Counted from the first letter of the stretch, positions 24,602 to 36,736 are shown. The stretch is DNA of 64,000 nt from Arachis hypogaea (GCF_003086295.3 NC_092045.1:91836693-91900692); one strand, 5' to 3'. Notes: generated by a model not told the origin, from the letters alone. Numbers and translations are program-made.

Positions 24602-25299
24602 GTAACTTGACTTTGATCACCCTATATGTATGTGTTCCTAGACCAAAAAAGTTGATGAAGAAGAAAAAATGAACAAGAAGACTCACTTTATGTCAAGCCT
24701 TTTGTTGATAACTTGATATGAATAAATTTCATTTCAAGACTTCTATTTTGATGATTTATGTTTTAACACTTATTCTGATGTAGTGTGCTGGATTACTTCC
24801 TACTTCACACTTTTGCTATTTTTGTTTTATTTACAGGAAAACCATGTTGAAGGGGAAAATGAACTTAATTAAGGTCACAAATTTTGAAGAGCAAATGTTA
24901 GCTAGTAAAAGTCATGAACTTGTAGCATGATGACGATAAACCTACTTGTTACTTAGCTATTTCAACTCTCTTTTGTTATTGTATTTTTCGCAAAATTAGT
25001 TGATATAGTTTGAGGTTGTTATGACTTAGGCTAGTACTGTAGTATTTTTAAAAACGATGATGATAATTAAAAGTAGTTACGACTTAGACTAGTATTATGG
25101 TATTTTGCAATGATGATATAATGTGATTGTGGATCTTATGTAATACTTTATAAATCAAATTTGATGGTAAATGTTCAATTAGTTTTCTTTAGTAATTTGA
25201 TTCAAATAGTTAAAGTTATTTATTGATATTAAATAAAAAAAAAAGTTGGAACTAATTTCATTCATGAGAAAACTATTGTAAATAAAAAATTATATATTA

Positions 25300-25760
25300 C
25301 AAAAACCGTTGTCAAAGGTCACAAAAGGTAATGGTGTTAAAACCGTTGTCAAAGACGACTTTGCAATGGTATTAAAGCCGTTGCCAAAAAACGACACCGA
25401 TAGTAACGCTTTAAAACCGTTGGCTTTGTGAATAACAAAATGACAACAGTTTAAAACCGTTGCCTATTTAGTTATAGTTTTAAAACGTTATATTCTGAAT
25501 GAGAACGGTTCTAAACCGTTGCTTATTCAGTAACGGTTTTAAACCGTTCTTTAAAAATTTCTTTCAAAACCGTTGTTTATGCCAATAAGTATGGCAACGG
25601 TTTTTTTGTTACCGTTGCCTTAGATAAAAAACCGTTGTCTATGAGCATTGGTAACGGCCGCATATATCACAGTTCAAAAATCGTTGCCAAAGCATTGCCT
25701 AAGGTTTTAAGAATGGTTTTTCGATTTATGGCAACAGTTTTTGACCGTTGTGAAAATCCT
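25300..25760. repeat. Right subterminal repeats of the CACTA element
   Basis: Dense AAAACCGTTG(T/C)C and AACGGTTTT motifs, more than a dozen copies within 460 bp, mirror the left end. Confidence 0.8.
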
Positions 25761-27305
25761 TATTTGTTGTAGTGATACCAATCCAATGGATATGGTGAAT
25801 CTCCTTGTGACTTTCAAGAACCACCACCATATGCCTATGAGTCATATCCTCAACATGAGCCTCAACCACACTCACAAGCCTATTTTCACCAAACACCTCC
25901 ACATGACCCTAATCCATATCTACCATACCAATCATCTTTTGAACCATATGAGCCATACATGGAACCACAATTCCAAGATTACTACTCCCAAGAACCACCT
26001 CAATACACACCACCACCTTACTAAGAAGAACCACTTTCCTATAATGAACCCTTTCTCCAAGACAATGAACCCTCTTATCCACTCCAATCCTCAATGGATG
26101 AAATCCTTAGCCTTATACTTCAAGGGCAAAGAGAAATGCAAAGGGAGACAGTAGAATTTGTAGCTACCTTAACCAAGGTAGTAAGCCTATTAGCCTCCCA
26201 ATGCTTGAGCACTCAAAGCACTCCCATAGTCACATGTGGAGAATCAATTAAAGTGCATAGCATGAAGGAGAGATTAGAAACTCCGGTAGAAAAGGAGGAA
26301 TGCTATGTGGTATTAGAATAATTGGAGAAGCCTATAATCATTGAAGACAAGGAAGAAGTGGTTGAAGACCTAGGAGATGCGGAACCTCCATGGGAAGCTA
26401 AAATCATAGAACATACCTCCAAGAAGATTGAATTTGTTGGTAGGAGGAATGTGCACAACCTCCAAAAAAAATTTTGAATGAAGACTTGGAGGGAGTAAAG
26501 CTAGAATTGAGTTCCCTTGGTGATGAAGATCATGCATCCAATCTTCTTGGTGAAGAATCCTTTGAATTTGAAGAACCTTCTCCCAATGAATTTGAAAGTG
26601 ATATGGAGGTAGATTTCTCTCAACCTCCCATTTATGACTTGAGTGATGGAGAAGAGTTAGATGAAGTTGATGAATAAAGGATTGAGAATGAAGAAGTTTA
26701 TGAAGAGGTGGAGATTGACAAGGAAGAATATAAGGGAGTAGGGTTTGTAAGGATATTGGAGACGCCTCTCCCCAAGCCACTACCATCCATTCTTTCATTC
26801 AAGTGGGTAAATTCCTTATACTTAAGCTTTATTATTCCCCTTGAATATGGTTTGCTAGAGTTGGATGGTCAACTTAGATATATTTGTGGCTTTAAGAGTA
26901 AAAGGGAGATGGTTAGTGGTTGGAATTACACATCAAAGTTCATGATGGTTACATGCTCAAATTTTTATTGCAAAGGTTGGTATAGAGCTAGATCGCTTGG
27001 GTCTAGGAGAATGTTTGGTCACTACATTGAGAATTCATCATGCTTAGTACCCACATGGATCAATAAGAGTCAACTTCAAGATGGGTGTGAAAACAAAATA
27101 TGGGATCCGGAAACACATGAGGATCAACTTTGGGAGCCCTTGACTTGTGTGGAACTCCATCAAGGCTTGAAGATATTGATTTGGAATGCTGGAGCTTATT
27201 GGAGATGCAAGCATTGGTGGACGTTCAAGGATGAATTCAAACACAAGCTACATTGATGAGGAGCTCCCCATAAGTCCAACTTAAGGACAATAAATAAAAG
27301 TGCTA

Positions 27306-27323
27306 GGTGGGAGACACCCCACC
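27306..27323 (+). other. Conserved post-ORF hairpin (element B)
   Basis: GGTGGGAGACACCCCACC, in the context AAAAGTGCTA...ATGGTAA. It differs from element A by one loop base (C for A), and the stem is unchanged. Confidence 0.75.
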
Positions 27324-27599
27324 ATGGTAAACTCTTTCCATTCTCTTGTACATATACTTAATAAGTGATTTGAGTTGTCATTATAGGTAGTTTTCTTCTT
27401 TTCTATACTCTTATACATTTTGTTGTGATTGATAGGTTGTTGTAGTAGTCTAGATTGTTGTTAAAGTAGGTTACTTGAAGTACAAGTTTTGTTTTTTTGA
27501 AAATTTTTCGAAAACTTGAAGATTTTTCTTAAAATTGCATTTTAGTTGCTTTAGAATGTTTATAGGTTAGGAGAGTGTTAAATTGTGTTCTTATGCTTC

Positions 27600-27812
27600 T
27601 TAAAAAAAACGGGCATCGGCGCGCTAGCAAGCTGTGCGCGCGCGCGGATTGCACTTCCGCAACTCCTTGTACAAAAACCAGAGAGTTGTGCGCGCTTTGT
27701 GCTAGCATTGTGCTGGGAGCACAATCTCATCGGCGTGTAAGCGTGCTGTGCGTGCACGCGGATTGTCCCTGCTGCATCCGCGCGTGAGCGCGCAGTGCAC
27801 GCGCGCGGGGAT
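27600..27812 (+). repeat. CG-rich stretch of element B
   Basis: Phrases such as TGTGCGCGCGCGGATTG and GTGCACGCGCGCGGGG alternate with GAGAGTTGTGCGCGC. It occupies the place of the ACGCGNNCGCGT array of element A, but with a different core. Pyrimidine-rich DNA and AAT/AAAT microsatellites (about 27938-27988) follow. Confidence 0.7.
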
Positions 27813-27935
27813 TTGCACCCTGCTTTTCTCCTTCCTCCTTTCTCCTTCTTTCTTCTTTTCTTCTTCTTCTTCTTTCTTTCTATTTTTTTCTTCTTCCTCT
27901 CTTGGAAATTTTTTTCTCTTTTAATATAAAAAAAT

Positions 27936-27976
<41 letters not shown>

Positions 27977-28685
27977 AATAAATAAATAGATAAATAAAAT
28001 ACTAAAAAAAACAATTTTTTTTCTTTTTCTCCATTTTCTTTTATTGCATTTGATTACTTTTATTCTTTGCATTTTAATTTTGTTTCTATAATTTGTTCTC
28101 ATTTTATTTTCTAAGTTTCTCATTTTAATAATGGTGTTGAATTCTCTCACTTAATTGTTGAGAATTTCTTGCATTGTTTTGGTGCTTCATGACTTGTTAC
28201 ATTAATTCTAATATTTGTCAACACACAAGATTAGTGTTTTAGTCCTTCCTCATTCATTATCCTTTGTTTTTTGTACTTCTTCATCATTGAGTTAGGATGG
28301 GACCAAATGCTCTCATGCTTATCACTAATCTTGCTTGTGTCAATTCTTATTTGATCTTGATGCTCAATATGCTCTTCATGCTTTGACTTCCCTCTTGCAT
28401 CAAGTATTAGTTGATATGCCTTAGCTTATATTATTTTCTCACTTACATGAGTAGCTAACATGTAGTGAGAACCTTACTCTTACTTGGCATTAGCCCCCGC
28501 CTACGTTCTATTTGCTTTGATATCTTGGTTGTAGGCTTAATTTTCTTTCTTTTTCTCTCCTTTTAGGTTGGACACCAAGAAGAGAGAAAGGAAAGGTCTC
28601 AAAATGGGGCAACAAACAAGTCATCCGCACAACCTTTTGAGGGAGCTCATCAATTGTAGCCACACATCCACCTTACTCTTCTTTG

Positions 28686-28723
28686 CATGCACCGAGGACG
28701 GTGCAATCTTCAAGTGTGGGGAG
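28686..28723 (+). other. Internal hairpin plus PPT-like tract (element B)
   Basis: A perfect 7-bp stem TGCACCG/CGGTGCA closes the loop AGGA (28693-28696). ATCTTCAAGTGTGGGGAGGT follows. In element A the corresponding stem carries a mismatch. Confidence 0.75.
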
Positions 28724-30261
28724 GTCGTTCGACCGATCTCTATGGGTAACAATTTCCTTTTCAACACCAATTTTTTTATTTTCTTTGTTAGATTAGCTAT
28801 TGCATTGCATGATAGGTTGCATGTTAGTTAGAATTTGTACATATTCTTACCACTTCTTTCTTATTAGGACTACTTGGTTATGGTGATGATTTCTTTTCCA
28901 AGAAATTGTTTTTTTTAGGGGCACCCTACCAATTTGAAAAACAATTTTGTTGAACTTGCTTGAAAGAATTTATTTTGGAACATGGTTTTTGAGCTAAGAA
29001 CACAAGCTTGTGAGATTTGAGCTTAATGATGTGGTTACATCTTACAACCACTTATTTCCCCTTCTTGTGTGCATTATTCTCTTTTTATGATTGTAATCTT
29101 TGATTTATTTGATTCTCTATGTCCATTATTCCTTGTATTCATGTATTTATATGATTGAGGCCATCATTTCATTAGCTCACTTACCTATATAGCCTACCTT
29201 TTATCAACTATTGTTAGCCAACTTTGAGCCTATGCTTAACCCACTTGTTCTTAATTTAGCACATTACAAGCCTTAAAGTGAAAAAAAAAAATAAATATCC
29301 TTAATTTGGATCTTTGATTAGCTTAGGCAAGTGTGTGTGTGAGTATTATTCAAGTATGGGAAAACTTGAGATATTGGTTGGGAAAAAGGGTGTCTTTTTT
29401 GTATTTTTGTTGTAAAAATTGGGAATTGGGTACATACTCATGTGTTAATCAAATGTAAAACCATATGCATTGATATTCTTAAAAGAAAAAAAATGATGAG
29501 AAAAACAAAAAGAGAAAAAAAATAAAAGAAAAAGAACAAAATATAATAAATGTGAAAAAGAAAAGAAAAATATATATAGAAAAATAAAAGAAAAAGAAAA
29601 AGCAATAAAAAGGGGACAAAATGCCCCAAAGTGAAGCTCAAACAATAAAGAATCAATGCATATCGAATGTGAATCAATGAGAATGCATGAGAATGTGAAA
29701 AAGTGAAGGATTGGTAGTTAGGTTAGTACTTGAATTGTATAGGTTATTATATAGGTTAGGTGGAAAAGTCTAGGTTAATCAAAGATTCAAATTCTAGTCC
29801 ACTTAACCATATATGATCCTACCTTGACCCTAGCCCCATTACAACCTAAGAAAAGACCTCATGATGAATGTATGCATGCATTGAATATATGTTGATTGTT
29901 AGAAGAAAAACAAATCTTAGAAAGCATGATTAGGGGAGAATTGAGAGAATCGACCCTACACACTTGAGCGACTAGAGTGCAAACACTTCCGGTGAGGGTT
30001 CGATGCTCAATTCTGTGATTCCCGGCTTTCATAAGCTTTCTTCTTGTAAGTCTATTTGAACTTCATTTTTTATACTTGAATTGGTAGGATTCATGAATCT
30101 TTATATGATCTTGACCCTACTTGTGCATGTATGTCTTGGAGATTGATTTATTTTTAACCAAGTAGGTAGAATCATTTTACATTTAGTTGCATTCATATAG
30201 ATAGATGCATTTAGGTTATTTGCATTGAATAAATGTTGATATCCTTTGCTTTCTCTTGGTT

Positions 30262-30299
30262 CAAGCATGAGGACATGCTTGGTTTAAGTGTGGGGAGGT
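30262..30299 (+). other. Terminal hairpin and polypurine tract (element B)
   Basis: A perfect 8-bp stem CAAGCATG/CATGCTTG (30262-30269, 30274-30281) closes the loop AGGA. GTTTAAGTGTGGGGAGGT follows and abuts the 3' LTR. Confidence 0.8.
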
Positions 30300-31855
30300 T
30301 GATAAACCCCATTTGTAGGGTTTATCTTGTGTTGAATTTAGGGGATTTTATCACCTTTTACCCACATTTATTCAATGAAATAGCATGGTTTTATAACTTC
30401 TCCCTTAATTGCGCTTAAGAGTGAAAACATGCTTTTTAGGAATTAAAATAGCTAAATCTAATTCTCCTTGATTCCATTAGATGCCTTGATATATTTGCTA
30501 AGTGATTTCAGATTTAGGAGGCAAGGATTGGATCAAGGGAATGAAGGAAAAGCATGTAGAAATGGAGAACTCATGAAGAAATGTAGGAATCGCAAAAGCT
30601 GCCAAGCCGACCTCTTCGCACTTAATAGACCATAACTTGAGCTACAGAGGTTCAAAAGATGCGGTTTCAGTTGCGTTGGAAAGCTAACATCCGGGGCTTC
30701 AAAATGATATAAGATTTGCCATAGTTGCACCGCGTATAGAGGTGTGTACGCGCACGATACGCAGACACGCCGATGGTGGCACATGATCCACTTAATGCAA
30801 CTCGTGGCCAGCGATTTTAGAAGCCTTATGGGCCCAATCCAACTCATTTCTGATGCTATTTAAGCCAAGGATTGAAGAGGGATGACATACTTTGGATCAT
30901 TAGTTTAGTTTAGCTTAGTTTAGTAGTTAGAGTTAGTTTTTAGAGAGAGAAGCTCTCACTTCTCTCTAGAATTAGGATTAGGTTTAGTTCTTAGATCTAG
31001 ATTTAGATTCATGCTTTCTTCTACTTCTACCTTTCAATTCCTTGTTGTTACATTCATTCTTCTTCTATTCTTTTGTTGTAATTTTCTTTATGTTGTTTCT
31101 ATATTTTGTTGTAGATCTACTCTTGTTCCTTCTCTCTTCTTTCCATTCTATTCAAGGTAATTCATAATAATTGTGCTTCTTTTGATTGTTGTTGTTAATT
31201 CCTTGCAATAATTGTTGTTAGATTCTATTCTTGTTATCAATTTGCTTTGCTTTTCTTTTGTACCTTCCAAGTGTTTGATGAAATGCTTGGTTGGATTTTA
31301 GTATAGATTTTGTTTCTCTTGGCCTAGGTAGAGTAATTAGTGACTCTTGAGTTATCTAATTCCTTTGTTGATTGATAATTAGAAGTTGCTAATTGATTTG
31401 AATGCCTCTAAAGCTAGTCTTTCCTTTAGGAGTTGATTAGGACTTGAGGAATCAAATTGATTCATCCACTTGACTTTCCTCCATGGTTAGAGGTTAACTA
31501 AGTGGTAGCAATGAGCAATTTGTGGTCACAATTGAGAAGGATAACTAGGATAGGACTTTTAGTTCTCATATCTTGCCAAGAGCTTTGTTATTTGTTAGTT
31601 TATTTTCTTTGCCATTTTATATTTCTTGTCTAAAATCTTAAAAATCCCAAACATAACTCACAACCAATAACAAGGCACTTTATTGTAATTACTAGGGAGA
31701 ATGACCCGAGGTTCAATACTTCGGTTATTAATTTTAGGGGTTTGTTTTAGTGACAAACAATATTTTGTATGAAAGGATTATTGCTTGGTTTAGAAACTAT
31801 ACTTGCAACGAGAATTCATTTGTGAAATTCTATACCATCAAAAATCCAATCATCA
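30300..31855 (+). repeat. 3' LTR of element B
   Basis: Begins TGATAAACCCC and ends CCAATCATCA, followed by the target duplication TTTAA. Confidence 0.92.
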
Positions 31856-31860
31856 TTTAA

Positions 31861-33316
31861 CAACCACAAACTAACCGGCAAGTGCACGGGGTCGTACCAA
31901 GTAATACCTTACGTGAGTAAGGGTCGATCCCACGAGGATTGATGGATAAAGCAATAATGATTGATTGATTGGCTTAGTTAGGCAAGCAGAAAAGGGTTTT
32001 GAGATATTCAAAAGGTTTAAATTTGAAAATATCATATGGCAGGCACGCAAGTAAATAAGTTGAAAATAAAATATTGGAGAGACAGTTAAGGCTTCAGAGT
32101 TATCTATTTTTCCGGATTAACTTTCTTACTAACTATTTTAATCATGTAGGATTTAATTTATGGCAAACTATATGTGACTAGACCCTAATTCCTTAGACCT
32201 TTCTAGTCTTCTCTAAAATTCATTGACTGCCAATGTCTTGGTCAATTAATTCCAATTAGATGGTGAAGTTCAAATTCCAGTTTATATGCCACACAAATTC
32301 TAATTACCCAAAAATAAGAGGATTATATGTCACGTATCCTGTTAAATCTAAATAATTAATATTTAGGAGAATATGTTTTCAAGTTGTTGTTCAAGTAAAG
32401 AGCTTTTCCAAGTTTTACAAGAACTCAAATAGAAACAGGGTCATACTTCCGTTCCACCTAATTTTATGAGATAAAGAGCGAAAACAATTCTTAAATTATA
32501 AATTCACACATGAATAAAAATAGAAAAAGCAATAAAATCAATCCATACAAATAGATAGAGCTCCTAACCTTAACAATAGAGGATTAGTTGCTCATGACTC
32601 AGAGAAAAATAGGATTCTCCTCAAATGTACAGAGTTCCAATCTGATGGCCTCTCCCTCTTAAGTTAACTAATAGAATCCCTTTTTATAACTAATCCTAAT
32701 TAATTTAAAATCTAATTATCTAAAATTAAGATACTATATTTTCCTATTTTCAAATTCAAACTTGAATTTAAATCAGAATTAATTATAGCAATTAGCAAGT
32801 CTTCAATTGATGGATGGGGACCACTTGATTCCTTCACTCTGCAGCCTCTAATCTGTACTTTCTAGGATGAAAACTAGGTCGAAAGCACTCCAGAAATTGC
32901 CCCCAGCATATTTCTGCATTTTCTGCACGTGGTGCATGTCACGCGTACGCGTCGATGGTCTTTTTCGCAAGTCACGCGGACGCGTCGGTCACGCGTACGC
33001 GTCGCTTAGCAAATCTTTAAATCACGCGTACGCGTCAGTCACGCATACGTGTCAGTCACGCGTACGCATTGCCATGGAAAGCTCCAAATCATGCGCACGC
33101 ATCAGTCACGCGTACGCGTCACTTCTCGCTGCCATCTCCTTTATTTCTTGTGCTGCAGAAACTCCATCAAATCCAGCCAAATACTACCTAAAACAAACAA
33201 AATTGCAAGACTCAAAGTAGCATCCATATTGGCTAAAAGATAATTAATTCTTTATTAAACTCAACAAATTAGATGCAAATTCACTAGAAAAAGATAGGAA
33301 ATATGCTCACGCATCA
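31861..33316 (-). repeat. 3' LTR of element C, main part
   Basis: Continues from 18607-18622 across the element B insertion. On the plus strand it begins CAACCACAAACTAACCGG and ends GCTCACGCATCA. It contains CG-dense units (CACGCGTACGCGTC type, about 32939-33121). The matching 5' LTR lies at 36737-37295 plus 44748-45745. Confidence 0.88.
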
Positions 33317-33354
33317 CAACACCAAACTTGAATTGTTGCTTGTCCTCAAGCAAC
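33317..33354 (-). other. Terminal hairpin and polypurine tract (element C)
   Basis: On the minus strand the stem GTTGCTTG/CAAGCAAC (8 bp) closes the loop AGGA. AATTCAAGTTTGGTGTTG follows and abuts the LTR start TGATGCG. It is nearly identical to the terminal module of element F. Confidence 0.8.
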
Positions 33355-34456
33355 CAAAACTAATATAAGCTTAAGATGTGAGTTTGCATGAGAATGAGAG
33401 TTCGATTAAGCTCATGCTCTTTTTATAGTGGGGTTTATAACTGCAATCCTGAATAGTTTTGGCATCTCACTCTCCTTTGAATCAGAAGAATGTTACTGTC
33501 ATCTGGAATTAGAATCCGGATAATATTTTGAATTCTCTGATCTTTTGTAACTCAATTTAATCCTTGAATATAGCAATTTTTCTTTGGTGCTTTGCACCTT
33601 GAGCCTAGCCGTGACTTTAAATATTTTGTCTCAAACTTTACTTGATACAGAAATACCACAAGCACTTAACTGGGAACTCTCTTTAAGTTCTAAATATTTT
33701 CATCATTATTAAATTTTTTTTACTTACTCCCAGACAGTGGTGCTCAAAGCCTTTGGCGTACTCTGCAATTGATCTCGACTCTAAATGTTTTGTCTCAAGG
33801 ATTACTTGATACAAGAACACCACAAGCATGTGACTTAGGAAAACAACTCTTTGAGCTTTTAATCATGTCTGACCTCCCTAGTCATTGATGCTTAGAGCCT
33901 TGGACCTTGCTTTTATTTTTCTTTTGTTGCTTCTTTTGCTTCAATGATTAAACTTTTATTAATTTCAAAAAGATCATAATAATTCTCTAAATTCCTGTTC
34001 CTTGTACATCAACATTATTTTATTCAAATTTAAATATGCACTGTTCATGTCATGCATTCAGAATCATAGAAAATACCACCACATTTAAGTAAATAAGACT
34101 ACTCATAAAATTAACTCAATTTCTCATGCAATACATTACTTCTGTATTTTTTATTTGAATTCAAGCTCAGTGGGTAATACATGAGACATCTTTTCCAGAA
34201 TTAAAGCATTTAAGAGAAAACTAAACTAGACCTAGGATTCTTACTAATGCAGGATCATGCAACAGACAAAGCAAAATAGCAGAAAACCGAAACATAACAT
34301 AGAAAAAGAGAGGAGGAATAAAAAATATGAAAGAAACTCAACCACCTTAGTTATCCTAGCGGTCGCTTTATTCTTCAGGTTGTGCTCCTCCGTGAAGATG
34401 ATTCGCCCCCCTTTTGGTGCCATAGGAATAAACAGAAAACCCTTAAGCGAAGCGTC

Positions 34457-34493
34457 AACACCAAACTTAAAGGTTTGCTTGTTCTCAAGCAAA
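34457..34493 (-). other. Internal hairpin plus PPT-like tract (element C)
   Basis: On the minus strand TTTGCTTG/CAAGCAAA (8 bp) closes the loop AGAA. CCTTTAAGTTTGGTGTTG follows. The outer base pair differs from the terminal copy of the same element (T-A in place of G-C) but stays paired. Confidence 0.75.
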
Positions 34494-34624
34494 GAAGAAC
34501 TAAAAATAGAAAGAGACAAATATTATGATGAAAGAAAAAGAAAAGGATAAAAGAATAAGAGAGAATTAGGATTGGGAGAGGGGGAAAGAAAATTAAAACT
34601 TGGGCGGCGAACTAGTGGAGTTGT

Positions 34625-35160
34625 GTGGTGCAAGTGACGCGTACGCATGCAGCACGCATACGCGTGAGTCGCAGAATTTTCTTAATGATGCGTAAGCGTC
34701 AGGCACGCGTCCGCGTGCCCTGGGTTTTGCGCGATTTGCGCGAAGCTAGCCGTGCGCACGCACAACTCTCTGTTCACGTGGCTTGGGAACCCAGATTTTC
34801 AATCGACGCATGCGCGTCATGCACGCACACGCGTGGATGGCCATTTGTGCAAATGACGCGCACGCGTGATCAAATTTGTGCCTCTAGCACACTTCTAGCC
34901 CCCAAACCAGCACAACTCTCTGCCCAAACACATATTTATGTCGAATTTCAAGGTCACGCGTATGCGTCACTGACGCACACGTGTGGCAGGCAAAAAGTGC
35001 AAACGACGCGCACGCGTGGGTTATGCGTATGCGTGATGCGGCTTGTGCTTCCAGCATGCTTCTAGTGCTACTCCCGCTCAACTATCTGTCAAATTTTATT
35101 TTTCACGCACATGCATATGACGCGTACGCGTCAGCGATGCTTGCGCGTCATGTGCTCTTC
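34625..35160 (-). repeat. CG-dense ACGCGNNCGCGT array (element C)
   Basis: Repeated units such as GACGCGTACGC, CACGCGTGG and GACGCGCACGCGTG, interspersed with GCACAACTCTCTG phrases. It has the same modular design and relative position as in elements A and D. Confidence 0.75.
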
Positions 35161-35294
35161 TTCTTCTTTTTTCGGTTCCTGTTCAAAAATAGCTGCATGA
35201 TCAGAAAATTAGTAAGAACTCAATAAAAATCAAATAAGTAAGAAAACTACTGCTACGAAAAACAACTAAGAATGAAAAGAAACGATCATACCAC

Positions 35295-35312
35295 GGTGGG
35301 TTGTCTCCCACC
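35295..35312 (-). other. Conserved post-ORF hairpin (element C)
   Basis: The minus strand reads GGTGGGAGACAACCCACC, identical to element A, 21 nt after the end of the orphan ORF frame. Confidence 0.75.
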
Positions 35313-35333
35313 AAGCACTTTAAGTTAAAGTCC

Positions 35334-36446
35334 TTAAGTTGGACATGTGATGAGCTCCTTGTCATGGTGGCTTGTGCTCTTACTGATCCAGGAATCTCCA
35401 CCAATGTTTGTAATTTCAATGGCCACCGGGATTCTAAGCTTCGCGCATAACGCCTTCGAGCAAGTTGAAGAAAGTGACAAGGCCCCAAGAGTGTTGATTG
35501 TGGGAATGAATTCCAGGGTCCCAAACCTTGCTTTTATACCCGTCTTCTTGTGGATCACCATTATTCTCACCAGGTGGCAAGCAATCTGAATTCTCACAGA
35601 GACATCCAAACAATCTTCTAGACTCATTTAATTGAGCTCTACACCAATCTTTGCACTTCAATTTGGAGCATACAACCATATTGAACCTTTCTTGACAACT
35701 CTTGCCACTAACCATCTTCCTCTTATTGAATGTTGTATTGGATGGTGATATCTTTGGAAGAGGTCTTGCAAGCTCCACTCCCTTGTGTTCTTCTTTGAAT
35801 TCTTCTACCTCTTTGCAAGCTTCCTCAATTTCAACCTCTTCATCTTGGTAGCTTTCTTCTAATTCAATCTCTTCTTCATTGCTTACCAAGGGCATGGGAG
35901 GTTGTGCATCTTCCTCTTCTTCCATATGTAAGGGTGGAAAGTTCTCTAATTTGTTGGAGTATAAACTCCTTTGATTGGTTTCTTCACTTTCTTTCATAGG
36001 ATCTTGCATTGTATATCTTGGGAAGGAATTTGCTTGTTCCTCTTCCTGGTTCTTGATCATCGTCTGCACATATTTCTCTACATTTTGACACTTGTCTTTA
36101 TATCATGTAGGAATTCTTTCATGAGAAGCTCAAGATCCGATGGTATTTGAGATGAATAAAGAGATGGTGGCTCTTGATATGCATAAGAAGGAGATGATGG
36201 TTCTTGATAAGTATAAAAAGAGGATAGTTCTTGGTATGAATAGGGAGGTGGTGGTTCTTGGTATGAATATAGAGATGGTGGTTCTTGATATGAATATGGA
36301 GGTGATGGCTCTTGATAGCTGGAACATGGAGCATTGAAGTTTCTTTGGTTTTGACTTTGCCAACCAAAATTTGGATAGTTCCTCCATCCACCATAATATG
36401 AATCACTACTCGGGTGTGAGTAGTAACCCATGTGATATCTCTCCAT
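35334..36446 (-). pseudogene. Orphan retrotransposon ORF of element C, with YQEP repeats
   Basis: The minus-strand start is at 36446 (MERYHMGYYSHPSSDSYYGG). About eight tandem copies of a ten-residue repeat of the type PPSYSYQEP follow (about 36140-36340). The frame closes near 36078 and continues in another frame from about 36069 (KNQEEEQANSFPRYTMQD, then an acidic stretch and CKDWCRAQLNESRRLFGCL, KSKVWDPG). A further frame change gives the tail NIGGDSWISKSTSHHDKEL ending at 35334. It is shorter than the A and D versions and lacks the TPMATCGES segment. At least two frameshifts make it non-functional. Confidence 0.7.
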
Positions 36447-36713
36447 TATTTTTTCTTAGCACAAAACACCAAAAAAGATTAAACGCACCATGTGGTAAAT
36501 AGGAAAGCAAAGAAGAAAGAACAGAATTCCAAGAATTAAAATAAAACTAACTAGGAAACACCAAAATTAATTTCAGAAATTAAGAAAAATATTGGTGCTA
36601 TTTATTTATTTTAATATTTTTCGAAATTATTAAACAAATTTTGATTTTAATAAAATTAAAAATAAAACACCTAAAAGCAATCAAAAAAATAATAGTTGTT
36701 AATCACTATCAAT

Positions 36714-36730
36714 CCCCGGCAACGGCGCCA
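36714..36730 (-). other. Primer binding site, tRNA-Asp type (element C)
   Basis: The minus strand reads TGGCGCCGTTGCCGGGG, a perfect complement of the tRNA-Asp 3' end. It follows the 5' LTR after a six-base AGTTTT spacer, as in FIDEL-like elements, whereas A, B and D have an AAA spacer. Confidence 0.9.
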
Positions 36731-36736
36731 AAAACT

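Larger units (their letters stand above)
20525..25774. mobile_element. Pack-CACTA transposon with captured SUV3 exons
   Basis: The left end CACTACCACAAATATGG and the inverted right end CACTACAACAAATAAGG are CACTA-type terminal repeats. The 3-bp duplication ATA flanks it (20522-20524 and 25775-25777). 5250 bp. Both subterminal regions are packed with AAAACCGTT/AACGGTTTT motifs, as expected for transposase binding in this superfamily. No transposase gene is visible. The cargo is a GC-rich segment (about 21840-22290) and exon-intron fragments of a SUV3-type helicase gene (23781-24601). It interrupts the orphan ORF of element B. Confidence 0.9.
20345..27256 (+). pseudogene. Orphan retrotransposon ORF of element B, split by a CACTA element
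   Basis: ATG 20345 (MNSHFGYEC) starts as in element A but shifts frame within about 15 codons. The other frame continues with GSGDYNEEMHRGWDDQRWEEPY up to 20524, where the CACTA element interrupts it. After 25778 the reading resumes with GYGESPCDFQEPPPYAYES, then STQSTPIVTCGES, DLGDAEPPWE, and at 26708-27256 the conserved C-terminal domain (IPLEYGLLELDGQ, GSRRMFGHY, NKIWDPE). Several stops and frameshifts lie in between (for example near 26023, 26319 and 26475). It is the same orphan family as in A, C and D; function unknown. Confidence 0.72.
18623..31855 (+). mobile_element. Element B: non-autonomous LTR retrotransposon carrying a CACTA insertion
   Basis: 13.2 kb, flanked by the duplication TTTAA (18618-18622 and 31856-31860), inserted near one end of element C's 3' LTR. 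LTRs start TGATAAACCCC and end ...CCAATCATCA (CATCG in the 5' copy). Order: 5' LTR 18623-20173, primer site 20177, orphan ORF start 20345, CACTA element 20525-25774, rest of the ORF to about 27256, GGTGGG hairpin 27306, CG-rich stretch 27600-27810, internal hairpin-PPT 28686, terminal hairpin-PPT 30262, 3' LTR 30300-31855. Without the CACTA element the internal region is about 4.9 kb and has no pol. Confidence 0.92.

Noticed and set aside
27578..28150. Minus-strand 190-residue lysine-rich ORF
   Set aside because: It spans the CG-rich stretch, a polypyrimidine tract and AAT microsatellites of element B. No family resemblance.
34625..35065. ORFs through the CG-dense arrays (also 4167-4394, 7196-7480, 41326-41559 and similar)
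   Set aside because: They read repeats such as RVRVTRTHA from ACGCG units. The frames exist because the repeat lacks stops, and composition is not protein-like.
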